The notes: a model not told the origin generated them from the sequence alone. Shown: positions 51,170 to 60,090, counted from the stretch's first letter. The stretch is 64,000 nt of DNA from Cellulomonas marina (GCF_900111925.1 NZ_FOKA01000006.1:124001-188000), one strand, 5' to 3'. Numbers and translations are program-made.

Positions 51170-52078
51170 TCAGGCCGGCAGCAGCTCCCCCCGCACGATG
51201 GAGTCGCCCGAGTGGCCGGGGTCCCCGTCGGTGGGCTCGTCGCTGACGTCGACGAGCGCGTACACGGCCAGGTCGAGGTCGTCGGGCACCGCGAACGTGC
51301 CCTCGGCGTCGTCGAGCACCCCGAGGCTGACCAGCCCGCTGCCGTCCGCGGCGAGGAGCCACACCTCGCGGTAGTCGCTCGCGGGCACGTCCACGTCGAG
51401 GGTGACGGACAGCACGCGCCGGCCGTCCTCGTCGACGAGGGTCGCGTGGCCCGCAGCCCCCGGCCAGTCCGGGAACGCCGCCAGCTCCGCGCTGGCCAGC
51501 GGGGGCGGTGCGTCGGGGGTGAGGGCACGGGTCGCCACCACGCCGCCGAGCGCGACCGCCGCCACCCCGGCCACCGCGGCCAGCCAGGTGCGCCGGCCCC
51601 GTCGCGGGCGCGCGCCGCCCGCGGGACGCCGGCCGGGGGGCCGGGTGGACGCGGTCCGGGCCGTGCGGGCGGGGTCGTGGGCGGTGTCGTGAGCGCTGTC
51701 ATGGGCAGGGTTGTGGGCGCTGTCGTGGACCGGGTCGACGACGGGCGCGCGGGTGGCCTCGGCCGGCAGGGGACGCGGAGCCGTGACGACGTCCGTGGGC
51801 GCGGCCGGCACGTCCTGCAGGCCGAGCTCGGCGGAGATGCGGTCCCAGACGCGGGCGGGCGGGGCGACGAGCTCCCCCTCGTGCACGGTCGCGCGCCCGA
51901 CGGACACGGTCGCGCCGAGGTCGGCCACCTCGTCGCGGCAGCCCGGGCACGCGACGAGGTGCGCGGCGGCGTCGTCGTCGGGCGGGGCCTCCCCGAGCGC
52001 GAGCAGGGCGAGGGTCTCGGGGTCGAGGTGCCGGTCGGCCGGACGGTCGGCGCCGGTGGGGCGGTCAGCGGAGGGCAC
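51170..52078 (-). CDS. RskA-like anti-sigma factor
   Basis: A 302-residue membrane protein that holds an ECF sigma factor inactive. The cytoplasmic N-terminus (about 1-160) carries the zinc anti-sigma motif His-x3-Cys-x2-Cys (HLVACPGC). Then comes an Ala/His/Asp repeat linker ([12 protein letters not shown]), a basic stretch (RPRRGRRTW), one membrane helix ([21 protein letters not shown]) and an extracytoplasmic domain of about 115 residues with [20 protein letters not shown], the RskA C-terminal fold. GTG 52078 has GGAGG 6 bases upstream. It overlaps the sigma gene by 14 bases, its expected partner; release probably involves cleavage outside the membrane. Confidence 0.92.
   Translation of the reverse strand: MPSADRPTGADRPADRHLDPETLALLALGEAPPDDDAAAHLVACPGCRDEVADLGATVSVGRATVHEGELVAPPARVWDRISAELGLQDVPAAPTDVVTAPRPLPAEATRAPVVDPVHDSAHNPAHDSAHDTAHDPARTARTASTRPPGRRPAGGARPRRGRRTWLAAVAGVAAVALGGVVATRALTPDAPPPLASAELAAFPDWPGAAGHATLVDEDGRRVLSVTLDVDVPASDYREVWLLAADGSGLVSLGVLDDAEGTFAVPDDLDLAVYALVDVSDEPTDGDPGHSGDSIVRGELLPA
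51671..51730 (-). repeat. Degenerate 12-bp coding repeat x5 in the anti-sigma factor
   Basis: Five consecutive 12-bp units of the form NNNGTCGTGGGC, encoding a series like [12 protein letters not shown] in the cytoplasmic linker. Confidence 0.7.
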
Positions 52079-52673
52079 CGGTCACCTCCAGTCGCGTGCG
52101 CAGCCGGGCGAGGCTCCGGTGGATGAGGGACTTGACCGTACCGAGCGGCAGGCCCGTCCGGTCGGCGATCTGCACGTGCGTGAGGCCGTCGTAGAAGGCG
52201 AGGTGGATCACGCGGCGGGCGTCCGGCGCCAGCCGGGCGATCTCGTCGGCGACGACGAGCCGGTCGGTGAGGTCCGTCTCGACGACCTCCGACCCGGCCG
52301 GGGTGCCGGCCGCGAGCTGCTCCTCGAGGGCGCGCACGCGGGCCCGGGCGGCGTGGACGTCGGCGATGCGGTGCCGGGCGATCCCGACGAGCCAGCCGGG
52401 CAGGGCCCCGGCGCCGGGGTCGAACGAGCCGCGTCCGGTCCACGCCGAGACGAAGGTGCGCTGCGTGACGTCCTCCGCGTCGGTGGCGTCGCCGAGCGAG
52501 CGCAGCGCGAGGGTGTGGACGAGGGCGGACCAGCGCCGGTAGGCCTCCGCCAGCGCCGTCTCGTCGCCGGCGGCGAAGGCGCGGCCCAGCGCGTGGTCGT
52601 CGGGCCGGTCGTCGGGCCGGTCGTCGGGATCGTCGCCGCCGGCGGGGTCGTCGGGGGCCCGGTGGGTGCTCAC
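52065..52673 (-). CDS. ECF RNA polymerase sigma factor (SigK-like)
   Basis: A 202-residue sigma-70 family factor of the extracytoplasmic-function class. Region 2 spans about residues 30-100 ([39 protein letters not shown]), and region 4 about 135-195 ([48 protein letters not shown]). The N-terminal 25 residues are an Asp/Arg/Pro repeat ([10 protein letters not shown]). GTG 52673 lies 10 bases after GAGGA; GTG starts further upstream lie in sequence unlike the family. It directs polymerase to envelope-response promoters and is regulated by the overlapping anti-sigma gene. Confidence 0.92.
   Translation of the reverse strand: MSTHRAPDDPAGGDDPDDRPDDRPDDHALGRAFAAGDETALAEAYRRWSALVHTLALRSLGDATDAEDVTQRTFVSAWTGRGSFDPGAGALPGWLVGIARHRIADVHAARARVRALEEQLAAGTPAGSEVVETDLTDRLVVADEIARLAPDARRVIHLAFYDGLTHVQIADRTGLPLGTVKSLIHRSLARLRTRLEVTGALR
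52595..52630 (-). repeat. 12-bp coding repeat x3 in the sigma factor
   Basis: GGTCGTCGGGCC repeats twice exactly, then once with changes, encoding the DDRP units at the N-terminus of the sigma factor. Confidence 0.75.
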
Positions 52674-52765
52674 GGGGCGGTGGTCCTCTCGGTGCGGCGT
52701 CGCGGTCCGGGAGGCCGCGGCCGCGCCGTGCGGGCGGGGTGCCGTCACGACGGCACCGGGCGCTC

Positions 52766-53563
52766 TCACGGCAGGCGGTCGGCCTCGACGAGGACGTTGT
52801 CACGGTACGAGCCCGTCGTCCTGTCGAACGGTCCGCCGCAGGTGATGAGGACGAGGCGCGGGGCCCCGTCGCGGGCGAACAGCGCGTCGGCGGGCAGGGC
52901 CGTCTTGGCCACCTGCTCGACCGCGGTCACCGCGTAGCGGTGGGTGGTGCCGGCCTCGTCGGCGAGCTCGACGACGTCGCCGGGCCCGAGGTCGCGCAGC
53001 CGCGCGAACGGCCCGATGCCGTCCGCGACCGTGTCGACGTGGGCGGCGACGACCACCGAGCCGGCACCCCCGGCGGGCGCGGGCCCGAACCGGTACCACC
53101 CGGCCGTGCCCGCGCTCGCGGGGATCTCCATGGTGCCGTCGGCGTCCACGCCGACGGCCTCCACCGGCATGTCGATGCCGGCGGCCCCGACGAGGAGCCG
53201 CACCGGCGGGACGGGTGCCGCCACGACGACGTCCTCGGGACGGGTCGGCAGCATCGGCAGCCCTGCCGCCGCGCCGGTGCCGGTCCCGGTCCCGGATCCG
53301 TCGCCGGCACCGGCGGCGTCCGCCGCGGCCCCGTCGGGTGCGGCGGACGGTGACGGGCCGCCCGGGGCACCCGCCGCACCCGCGTCCCCCGCCGCTCCCG
53401 TCGTGCCCGGCGTCGCGCCGTCGGCACCCGTCGCCGCCGGACCGCACCCGACCAGGACGGCCAGGGCGGGGGCGACGAGGAGCGCCAGGGCGGCGCGGCG
53501 CCGCCGGGAGGGCTGGGAGGGTCGCCGGGCGGTGCGGGGGCGCCCCGGACGGCGCCGGCTCAT
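52766..53563 (-). CDS. Class F sortase
   Basis: A 265-residue surface transpeptidase. A basic N-terminus and a signal/anchor helix ([16 protein letters not shown], with a lipobox-like LVGC) are followed by a 60-residue Gly/Ala/Thr linker and the catalytic barrel. The catalytic His is in VVVAAHVDT, the Cys in LVLITCGG, and the Arg in [10 protein letters not shown]. Class F sortases in actinobacteria are usually found beside a DUF4397-type surface protein and an ECF sigma/anti-sigma pair, as here. Start ATG 53563 overlaps the stop of the upstream gene by 4 bases. Its substrate is unproven: no LPxTG protein is encoded in this module. Confidence 0.9.
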   Translation of the reverse strand: MSRRRPGRPRTARRPSQPSRRRRAALALLVAPALAVLVGCGPAATGADGATPGTTGAAGDAGAAGAPGGPSPSAAPDGAAADAAGAGDGSGTGTGTGAAAGLPMLPTRPEDVVVAAPVPPVRLLVGAAGIDMPVEAVGVDADGTMEIPASAGTAGWYRFGPAPAGGAGSVVVAAHVDTVADGIGPFARLRDLGPGDVVELADEAGTTHRYAVTAVEQVAKTALPADALFARDGAPRLVLITCGGPFDRTTGSYRDNVLVEADRLP

Positions 53564-54405
53564 CGGCCCGCGGTCACGCGCGCGGTGCGGCGACGCAGGC
53601 CCAGGGCCGCCACCCCGGCGAGGGCGACGAGCGCGGCGGCACCGGCGGCGACGCCACCCGTCGACGTGGCGTCGTCCGCGACGAGGCCCGCCTGCCCGCT
53701 GTCGACGCCGCTCGGAGCGGAGTGCAGGCCGCCGATGTTCTGCACGGCGAGCTGCAGGTTGCCGGCGGACGCGCTGCCCCAGGCGTAGACGACGGTGAGC
53801 GTGCCGTCCTGCACGGGGACGTCCGCCGGGCCGATCACGGGCGCGGTGGTGCCCGCGAGCGCCACCGCGGCGCTCACCGTGCCGGCCGGCAGGTCGAGCG
53901 AGCCCTCGTTCGGGTTCGTCACGTCCTCGAGCACCGGCGAGCCCCCGGCCAGGATGTCGACGGCCGGGGCGGCCGCCGTGTGCCGGACCGTGAGGCGGCC
54001 CTGGCCGGCGTCCGTGCTGGAGATGTCGTTGGTGAACAGGGTGGCCGTCGGCGACCCGTCCTCCTTCAGGTGCGCCACCGCGGTGTAGCTGTTGCCGGCG
54101 GTGAGGCTGAGGTCGACCGGACCGATGACGGGGGCCGAGGCGTCGGCGGCGTCAGCCGCGGTGATGGCCACCGTGTACGTGCCCGTCGGCAGGTCGAGCG
54201 GCCCGGTGAGCGTGCCCGGCGTGAAGTCGTCGAGCGTGCGCTCACCGTTGACGTAGACGTCCACGGTGGTGTCGGGGACGCCGTGCAGCACGTACAGGTC
54301 GGCGCTGTCCGCGTCCGCGGCGAGCGCGGGTGCGGCCAGGGCCACGGGGCCGAGCAGGCCCAGGGCGGCGCCGGTGAGGACGGGGGTGCGCAGCGGGTGT
54401 CGCAT
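53560..54405 (-). CDS. Secreted DUF4397-domain surface protein
   Basis: A 281-residue exported protein. The signal peptide VLTGAALGLLGPVALAAPALA ends near residue 30. Two DUF4397-type beta-sandwich units follow (ADLYVLHGVPDTTVDVYVNGE and GRLTVRHTAAAPAVDILAGG). After a short linker comes a C-terminal helix GVAAGAAALVALAGVAAL with GLRRRTARV, which looks like a sorting tail without a recognisable LPxTG-type pentapeptide. GGAGG lies 6 bases before ATG 54405. It heads the operon with sortase, sigma and anti-sigma genes and is the likely surface structure they control. Confidence 0.9.
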   Translation of the reverse strand: MRHPLRTPVLTGAALGLLGPVALAAPALAADADSADLYVLHGVPDTTVDVYVNGERTLDDFTPGTLTGPLDLPTGTYTVAITAADAADASAPVIGPVDLSLTAGNSYTAVAHLKEDGSPTATLFTNDISSTDAGQGRLTVRHTAAAPAVDILAGGSPVLEDVTNPNEGSLDLPAGTVSAAVALAGTTAPVIGPADVPVQDGTLTVVYAWGSASAGNLQLAVQNIGGLHSAPSGVDSGQAGLVADDATSTGGVAAGAAALVALAGVAALGLRRRTARVTAGR

Positions 54406-54526
54406 GGTGTTCCTCCGGGATCGGACGGCGGGTGCCGTCGCGGTGCTGACACCCCCTCTTCCGCGCCGGACCCGTCCCCGGATGCACCGGGTGCCCGCCC
54501 GTCGGTGCCCGTCCTCAGGGACGCCT

Positions 54527-54555
54527 CAGGGGCGCGGGCCGGGCCCGCGCCCCTG
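54527..54555 (-). terminator. Hairpin terminator of the AIM24 gene
   Basis: A 12-bp stem (54527-54538 with 54544-54555) and 5-base loop, 23 bases after the stop at 54578. Confidence 0.7.
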
Positions 54556-54577
54556 GTCGACCGCCGGTGGCCTCGCG

Positions 54578-55300
54578 TCAGCCGTTGAGGAAGCCGCCGA
54601 GCCCGCCGCCGCCGCCCGTGGCCTGGCCCGCGCCGTCGGTGACCGACTCGCTGGGCTGCACGAGGACGTACCCCTGCCCGCCGAACGCCATCTGGAACGT
54701 CTCCCCGGTGCCGCCGCGGAGCATGGACTTCAACCCGCCGGTGTCGATGCGCACGTCCATCGTCACGCCCGCGGTCCACAGCACGACGGCCTGGGCGTCG
54801 GCGAACGTCGGGGCGCTCGCGACGTCCAGGGCGACCGGCTCGCCCTTCGTCGTGACGGCCACGTACCCCGTGCCGCGCAGCGCGACGTTGTAGAGGTTGC
54901 CGGCCGTCGCGGCGCCCCGGGCCGCCACCCGGTGGATGTCCCACTCCACCGACGACGAGAACGCCAGCACGTTCGCGCCGTTGACGGAGATGGCGTCGTT
55001 CTCGAGGTAGAGCACCTGCACGTCGGCGGCCTCGTCGGCGACGAACAGCTCCCCGTGCCCCGTGCACTGCATGAGGTCGATGCCCTCACCCGTCATCGCC
55101 TGCTTGAACATGCGCCCGAGGCCGCCGGAGCCGCGGTTCTCGAACCGGATGTCGCCCTGGTAGGCGACCATCGACCCCGTGCGCGCCCAGACGGGCCCGT
55201 AGCCCATCTGGACCTTGAGCATCTTCTTGCCCTGCAGCGCGAACGGGTCCTGCGACCCCGTCTCCCGGAAGTCGCTGAACAGGCTGCCGTGGATGGCCAT
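54578..55300 (-). CDS. AIM24-family protein
   Basis: A 240-residue cytoplasmic protein of the AIM24/TIGR00266 family, a double-psi or beta-helix fold of unknown biochemical role. Family strands visible are QGKKMLKVQMGYGPVWARTGSMVAYQGDIRFE, ELFVADEAADVQVLYLENDAISVNGANVLAF and GETFQMAFGGQGYVLVQPSES. It ends in a Gly-rich tail (GGGGGLGGFLNG) common to bacterial members. It is named after a yeast mitochondrial protein; bacterial function is not established. ATG 55300 has GAGGGG about 11 bases upstream. Single-gene unit. Confidence 0.88.
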   Translation of the reverse strand: MAIHGSLFSDFRETGSQDPFALQGKKMLKVQMGYGPVWARTGSMVAYQGDIRFENRGSGGLGRMFKQAMTGEGIDLMQCTGHGELFVADEAADVQVLYLENDAISVNGANVLAFSSSVEWDIHRVAARGAATAGNLYNVALRGTGYVAVTTKGEPVALDVASAPTFADAQAVVLWTAGVTMDVRIDTGGLKSMLRGGTGETFQMAFGGQGYVLVQPSESVTDGAGQATGGGGGLGGFLNG

Positions 55301-55433
55301 CGTCGTCCGTCCCCTCGTGACCGCGTCGTCGCAGCGCGCAGCGGCTGCGGCCGCACTCTACTGAGCGGCCGCAGCCCGACGGGAGGTCCCGCCGGTGCGG
55401 GACGGCGTCGTCGGCGGCTGGTCGGCGAGGACG

Positions 55434-55727
55434 TCAGCGGGGGCCGAAGGCACCCGGGTTCGCCGGCCCCGCGGGCGGCGCCTGGCCGGCGACGGGGACG
55501 ACGCCGTCCCCGGTGCCGGCCACGGGGGTGTCCTCCTCGTCGTCCGGCCCCAGGACGGAGTCGGCGGTGGCCGCGCCGGCGGTGTCGGAGGCGTCGCCGA
55601 CGTCGGCGCCGTCGTCGTCGCCGACGAGGGACTCGACGTAGTCGGAGTCGGCGGCGCCGGGGACCGGCCCGTCGGAGGTGGCGTCCGCGGCGGCGTGCTC
55701 GGGTGCGTGCTCAGGTGTGGTCGACAT
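55434..55727 (-). CDS. Small acidic hypothetical protein (97 residues)
   Basis: Low-complexity acidic protein, no cysteine, probably unstructured (SDYVESLVGDDDGADVGDASDTAG, ending PANPGAFGPR). ATG 55727 is preceded by GGTAGGCAGGAGGC. Almost the same leader precedes the other small acidic gene at 58699-58911, which suggests common control. Small Asp/Glu-rich proteins of this kind are frequent in actinobacteria and usually unassigned; a stress role is only a guess. Confidence 0.65.
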   Translation of the reverse strand: MSTTPEHAPEHAAADATSDGPVPGAADSDYVESLVGDDDGADVGDASDTAGAATADSVLGPDDEEDTPVAGTGDGVVPVAGQAPPAGPANPGAFGPR

Positions 55728-55790
55728 GCCTCCTGCCTACCCCCGCTCGCGCGCGGGCGCGAGCGGGACGACGGGCCGGCAGGGGGCCGT

Positions 55791-56660
55791 TCAGACCCAG
55801 GGCGAGACGATGCCGAACTCGTCCGCGACGCGGCCGATCTCCTCGCGCGTCAGGCCCTCGGCGCGGCCGCCGGCGACGAGGTCCATGTACTCGTAGCGCG
55901 CCCCGGTCTCGGCGTACTCGATGCGGTCCACCGCGCGCGTCACGGACAGGTCCGACCGTGCCATGACGCCGTGCTTGCTCCACAGGACGACCTCGTGGTC
56001 GCGCAGGCCGGCGACGTTGGCCGCCATGAGCTCGGCCGATCCGGGGACCATGAACGGCAGCACGCCCACGCCGTCGGACAGGCTGACGACGGTCTCGGGC
56101 TCCCACCGCAGGATCCGCGCGTTCATGGCGGCGGTGTCGCGGTACGCCGGCACGTGGGACAGGTAGGTCAGGTGGACCGGCTGGGCGTGCACGACGGCCT
56201 GGTACGTCAGCCGGCGGCGCGCGACCTGGTCCTGGTGCACGCCGAGGTGGGAGTTGAACTCGCTCGTCAGCCGCTCGAACAGCCGCCGCGGCGAGGTGTG
56301 CACCGTAGCGGTCAGCCCCCCCTCGTGGATCCGCACCGCCGCGACGTTCGCCTCGGGGTCCTCGTGGATCTGCCGCAGCCGGCGGCCCGAGCCGGTGACC
56401 AGGACGGTCCGCCCGGCCAGCGCCGGCGCGGGAAGCGGCAGCTCCATCTCGGCCGCCAACGGGAACCGGCGTCGGACCTCGAGGTCCCAGCCCGCGTAGA
56501 CGGAGATGTTCCCCGCCCCGGCCTCGGAGGCGTCGATCTCGCAGATGCGCGCGCCGGCCGCGCCCATGCTCGCGAGCAGCTCGTCGAGCGTCGGGAAGGG
56601 CGGGTGGTCGGCGGGGCCGGCGGCGTGCGCTGCGGTGCGTGCGGCGGCGGTGGTGGTCAT
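55791..56660 (-). CDS. Class II aldolase, rhamnulose-1-phosphate aldolase-like
   Basis: A 289-residue zinc-dependent aldolase/adducin-family protein. Motifs are GAGNISVYAG (phosphate loop), a zinc-ligand region VVHAQPVHLTYLSHVPAYRD, and VVLWSKHGVMARSDLSVTRAVDRIEYAETGARYEY, which closely follows the RhaD pattern. RhaD splits L-rhamnulose 1-phosphate into dihydroxyacetone phosphate and lactaldehyde, the last step of rhamnose use. That would fit the rhamnogalacturonan lyase encoded at 39 kb, though no rhamnose isomerase or kinase is in the window. ATG 56660 follows GAGGAC. Confidence 0.82.
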   Translation of the reverse strand: MTTTAAARTAAHAAGPADHPPFPTLDELLASMGAAGARICEIDASEAGAGNISVYAGWDLEVRRRFPLAAEMELPLPAPALAGRTVLVTGSGRRLRQIHEDPEANVAAVRIHEGGLTATVHTSPRRLFERLTSEFNSHLGVHQDQVARRRLTYQAVVHAQPVHLTYLSHVPAYRDTAAMNARILRWEPETVVSLSDGVGVLPFMVPGSAELMAANVAGLRDHEVVLWSKHGVMARSDLSVTRAVDRIEYAETGARYEYMDLVAGGRAEGLTREEIGRVADEFGIVSPWV

Positions 56661-56780
56661 GGTCGTCCTCGTCTCGGTGGGGTCGAGCTCGTCGTGTGAA
56701 TCGTTCCAAGACCAGTGTCGGCGGCGGTCGGTCGTGGCTCCCGGGGCCAAGGTCCTGGGACGACCTGGCAGGCTGGCGGC

Positions 56781-57071
56781 GTGCCGTCGTACCGCGTCCG
56801 TCTCGTCCCCGGGCTCCTGCGGGCGGGCGTCGACCCGGCCGCGGTCCTGCCCGCGGCGCTCGACGAGGGCCGCCGCCACACCGCCGTCGAGGCGGGGACG
56901 GTCGACGTCGTGCGCGGTCGTCCCGTGCTCACGGTCCGGTACGAGGCGCCCGACGACCCGACGGCGGCGTTCGTCGGCCGCGCGGTCGTCGAGCACGTCG
57001 GCACCCTCGTCGACGTCGAGACCAGCCGGGTCACCCGCCGCTGGGGGAGCCGCTGGGAGCCGCTGCGCTGA
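56781..57071 (+). CDS. Hypothetical 96-residue protein
   Basis: A small cytoplasmic protein that I do not recognise. It reads SYRVRLVPGLLRAGVDPAAVLPAALDEGRRH, then a beta-rich part with VDVVRGRPVLTVRYEAPDDPTAAFVGRAVVEHVGTL. The codon bias and conserved-looking strands suggest a real gene. GTG 56781 is the assumed start; an upstream start at 56715 overlaps the promoter region of the divergent aldolase gene. A possible partner or product of the next gene; spacing 76 bases. Confidence 0.6.
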   Translation: MPSYRVRLVPGLLRAGVDPAAVLPAALDEGRRHTAVEAGTVDVVRGRPVLTVRYEAPDDPTAAFVGRAVVEHVGTLVDVETSRVTRRWGSRWEPLR

Positions 57072-57147
57072 CCTGTCACGGATCGCCCCCTGCCGGCGCG
57101 GGGGGCGCGCCGCGCGGCCGTCGGTGCCCGGACGTAGTGTCCGCGCG

Positions 57148-58692
57148 GTGAGCGGTGAACGGGCGACGACGGGGGACGCGGCGGGCACGGGACGTCCGGC
57201 GGACGCGGGCCCGGAGACGGGCGCCGGCCCGGAGGGCGGCGCCGACGACGGGCAGGACCCGCGCCGGTGGAAGGCGTTGAGCGTCTGCCTCACCGCCGGC
57301 TTCATGACCCTGCTGGACGTCAGCATCGTCAACGTCGCGCTCCCGTCCATCCGCGACGCCCTGGACGCCTCCGACGCCGCGCTGCAGTGGGTCGTGTCGG
57401 GCTACGCGCTGACGTTCGGGCTCGTGCTCGTCGCGGCCGGGCGGCTCGGCGACGCGCGCGGCCGCAGGTCGGTGTTCGTCCTCGGCGTGGCGGTGTTCAC
57501 GGTCGCCAGCCTCGGCGCGGGGCTGGCGCAGAGTGCGGCCTGGCTCGTCGTCGCGCGGCTGGTCCAGGGCGTCGGCGGCGGCATCATCAACCCGCAGGTG
57601 TCCGGGCTCATCCAGCAGCTGTTCCGCGGTGCCGAGCGGGGGCGCGCCTTCGGTCGGCTCGGCACGGTCATCGGCATCTCGACCGCCATCGGGCCCGTGC
57701 TCGGCGGGGCGCTCATCGCCCTGCTCGGCCCGGAGCAGGGGTGGCGGTGGATCTTCCTGGTGAACCTGCCGGTCGGCGCCCTCGCGATCGCGCTGTCGCT
57801 GCGTTACCTGGGCCGGCGGACCGACCCCGGCCCCGTCTCCGACCTGGACCCCGTCGGCGCCCTGCTGCTGGGCGGCGGGGTCGTCGGGCTGCTGTGGCCG
57901 CTCGTCTCGGAGGAGTGGGAGGCCGTCGACCTCGCGCTGCTGGCCGGCGGCGTCGTGCTGCTCGTCGCGTTCGTCCTGTGGGAGCGGCGCGTCACCGCCC
58001 GCGGCCGGACGCCGATGGTGCGGCTCGACCTGTTCCGCACGCCGGGCTACACGCCGGGTGCGGTCCTGGCGCTGACGTACTTCTCGGGGTTCACCGGCAT
58101 CTTCTTCGTGCTGACGCTCTACTTCCAGAACGGGCTGGGGTACTCGCCGCTGCAGGCCGGCGTGGCGATCACGCCGTTCGCCGTGGGGTCGGCGGTGATG
58201 TCGACGGTCGGCGGGCGGCTCGTCGCACGGCACGGGCGGCGCGTCGTCGTCGCCGGGCTCGTGCTCGTCGTGGCGGGGCTGGCGGTCACCGACGTCGTCG
58301 TCGCCGTGGCCGGGACGTCCCGCGCGACGGGGTGGTACCTCGTCGCGCCGCTGCTCGTCGCGGGGCTGGGCTCCGGGCTGGTCATCTCGCCCAACCAGAC
58401 GATCACGCTCGCGCAGGTGCCGGTGGCGCAGGCCGGGGCCGCGGGCGGGGTGCTGCAGACGGGTCAGCGCCTGGGGACGGCCGCGGGCATCGCGCTGGTC
58501 GGCGCGCTGTACTTCTCGGGGTCCGCGGGCGGGGACCAGGCCACCGGCGCCGCGCACGGCTTGCGCGCGACGCTGGCGCTGACGGCCCTGGCCCTCGTCG
58601 TGGGGCTCGTGGACCTGCGACGCCGGCGGGAACCGTCGGAGCCGACCGGGGCCCGCGGGACGCCCCGCGCGGCCGGTGGCGCCGGGCGCTGA
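57148..58692 (+). CDS. MFS exporter, DHA2 family (14 membrane helices)
   Basis: A 514-residue drug:H+ antiporter-type transporter. Motif A appears as GRLGDARGRRSVF, motif C as GISTAIGPVLGG (residues about 175-186), and the N-terminal D1 motif as LDVSIVNVALPSI, all typical of EmrB/QacA-like exporters. Fourteen hydrophobic segments can be traced. The 36-residue N-terminus is Gly/Ala/Asp-rich. Start GTG 57148 sits 7 bases after TAGTGT, so it may be leaderless; no Shine-Dalgarno is visible. Substrate unknown, probably a small hydrophobic compound. Convergent with the small acidic gene, gap 6 bases. Confidence 0.92.
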   Translation: MSGERATTGDAAGTGRPADAGPETGAGPEGGADDGQDPRRWKALSVCLTAGFMTLLDVSIVNVALPSIRDALDASDAALQWVVSGYALTFGLVLVAAGRLGDARGRRSVFVLGVAVFTVASLGAGLAQSAAWLVVARLVQGVGGGIINPQVSGLIQQLFRGAERGRAFGRLGTVIGISTAIGPVLGGALIALLGPEQGWRWIFLVNLPVGALAIALSLRYLGRRTDPGPVSDLDPVGALLLGGGVVGLLWPLVSEEWEAVDLALLAGGVVLLVAFVLWERRVTARGRTPMVRLDLFRTPGYTPGAVLALTYFSGFTGIFFVLTLYFQNGLGYSPLQAGVAITPFAVGSAVMSTVGGRLVARHGRRVVVAGLVLVVAGLAVTDVVVAVAGTSRATGWYLVAPLLVAGLGSGLVISPNQTITLAQVPVAQAGAAGGVLQTGQRLGTAAGIALVGALYFSGSAGGDQATGAAHGLRATLALTALALVVGLVDLRRRREPSEPTGARGTPRAAGGAGR

Positions 58693-58698
58693 GCGGCG

Positions 58699-58911
58699 TC
58701 AGGACCGGCCGATGTCCCCCGGCTTCGCCGTGCTGAAGGGACTCTCCAGCTCCTCCATCGCGTTGGCCGGCTCGTCGGAGGGGTCCGGCAGGCGCGGGTC
58801 GGCCTCGGGGTCCGTGTGCGTCTCGCGGGGGCTGTCGGGGTGCGGGTTGCCCGTCCCGCCGGCGGTGGCCGAGGGGATGGTGCCGTCCTGGGTGTGCGGG
58901 TCCGTGGTCAT
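58699..58911 (-). CDS. Small acidic hypothetical protein (70 residues)
   Basis: A hydrophilic, probably disordered protein rich in Pro, Asp and Glu (DPEADPRLPDPSDEPANAMEELE), ending SPFSTAKPGDIGRS. ATG 58911 follows GGTAGGCAGGGGGGC, nearly the same leader as the 97-residue gene at 55727. Function unknown. Confidence 0.65.
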   Translation of the reverse strand: MTTDPHTQDGTIPSATAGGTGNPHPDSPRETHTDPEADPRLPDPSDEPANAMEELESPFSTAKPGDIGRS

Positions 58912-59007
58912 GCCCCCCTGCCTACCGCAGCGGTGCCGGGCCCGCACCCGGCCGCCCCGCCCGTCGTCGGGCGGCGCCACCCCGTCCGGGTGCCTACGGT
59001 GACGCCC

Positions 59008-59964
59008 ATGCCGGAGCAACGCGCGCGGGGCTGGACCGCCGACGACATCCCCTCCCTCGACGGCCAGCGGGCCCTCGTCACGGGGGCCAACAGCGGGCTC
59101 GGCCTGCAGACGGCCCTCGCGCTCGCGGCGCACGGCGCGGACGTCACGCTCGCGTGCCGGGACCTGCGGCGCGGCCGGGACGCGCAGGACGCGGTCGCCG
59201 CCGCGACGGGCCGGACCCCGCGGCTCGAGCTCCTCGACCTCGCGGACCTGCGGTCCGTGCGGGAGCTCGCGGAGCGCTGGGGGGCGGAGGAGCCCCTGCA
59301 CCTGCTGGTGGCCAACGCCGGGCTCATGGCGGTGCCGTACGGCACGACGACGGACGGCTTCGAGCGGCAGCTCGGCACGAACCACCTGGGCCACTTCGCG
59401 CTCGTCGGGCGGCTGCTGCCCGCGCTGCGCCAGGCGCCGTTCGCGCGCGTGGTCGTCGTGTCCTCCCAGGCGCACCGCTTCGGCCGCGTCGACCTCGACG
59501 ACCTGCAGTGGCAGCGCCGGCGCTACCGCCCGTGGCCGGCGTACGGGCAGAGCAAGCTGGCGAACCTGCTCTTCGTCCGCGAGCTCGACCGCCGGCTGCG
59601 GGCCCACGGCGACCCCGTCCTCGCCGTCGCGGCGCACCCGGGGTTCGCGTCCTCGAACCTGTCGTCGTCGTTCGTCGCCGGGCTGCCTGCTCCGCTCGCG
59701 GCGGCGTACCGGTGGGGCCAGTCGCGCCTGGAGCAGTCCGACGCGGACGGCGCGCTGCCCTCGCTCTACGCGGCGACGATGCCCGACGTGCGCGGCGGTG
59801 AGTACCTCGGCCCAGACGGGTTCGGCGAGCAGCGCGGCGCGCCCACCCGGGTCGGCCGCTCGGCCCGCGCCCAGGACGACGACACGGCTGCCCGGCTCTG
59901 GGCCGCCAGCGAGCGGCTGACGGGCGTGACCTTCCCGGACCTGCCGGCGGCACCGCCCCGCTGA
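59008..59964 (+). CDS. SDR-family oxidoreductase (retinol dehydrogenase-like)
   Basis: A 318-residue short-chain dehydrogenase. The cofactor loop is VTGANSGLGLQTALALAAHG, followed by LACRDLRRG, whose Arg suggests NADPH preference. LHLLVANAGLM and NHLGHFALVGRLLP precede the catalytic Ser (VVVSSQAHRFG) and Tyr-x-x-x-Lys (YGQSK). The C-terminal half (GGEYLGPDGFGEQRG) matches the protochlorophyllide/retinol dehydrogenase-like group. ATG 59008 has no ribosome-binding site but follows TACGGT by 7 bases, so it may be leaderless. Substrate unknown. Confidence 0.9.
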   Translation: MPEQRARGWTADDIPSLDGQRALVTGANSGLGLQTALALAAHGADVTLACRDLRRGRDAQDAVAAATGRTPRLELLDLADLRSVRELAERWGAEEPLHLLVANAGLMAVPYGTTTDGFERQLGTNHLGHFALVGRLLPALRQAPFARVVVVSSQAHRFGRVDLDDLQWQRRRYRPWPAYGQSKLANLLFVRELDRRLRAHGDPVLAVAAHPGFASSNLSSSFVAGLPAPLAAAYRWGQSRLEQSDADGALPSLYAATMPDVRGGEYLGPDGFGEQRGAPTRVGRSARAQDDDTAARLWAASERLTGVTFPDLPAAPPR

Positions 59965-60090
59965 CCGGCTACGGAGCCGTCCTGCTCGGGCCTGCTCTCC
60001 ACGGGCGCGGTTTGCCGCGGCGGGTGCGACGCGGCGAGACTGCGGGGGGCGTCGCGGACGGGCGCGCGACGGGGCGACGAGGGGCCGGGC

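Noticed and set aside
53560..54405. LPxTG sorting signal in the DUF4397 protein
   Set aside because: A hydrophobic tail and Arg cluster are present but no LPxTG-like pentapeptide could be found before the helix.
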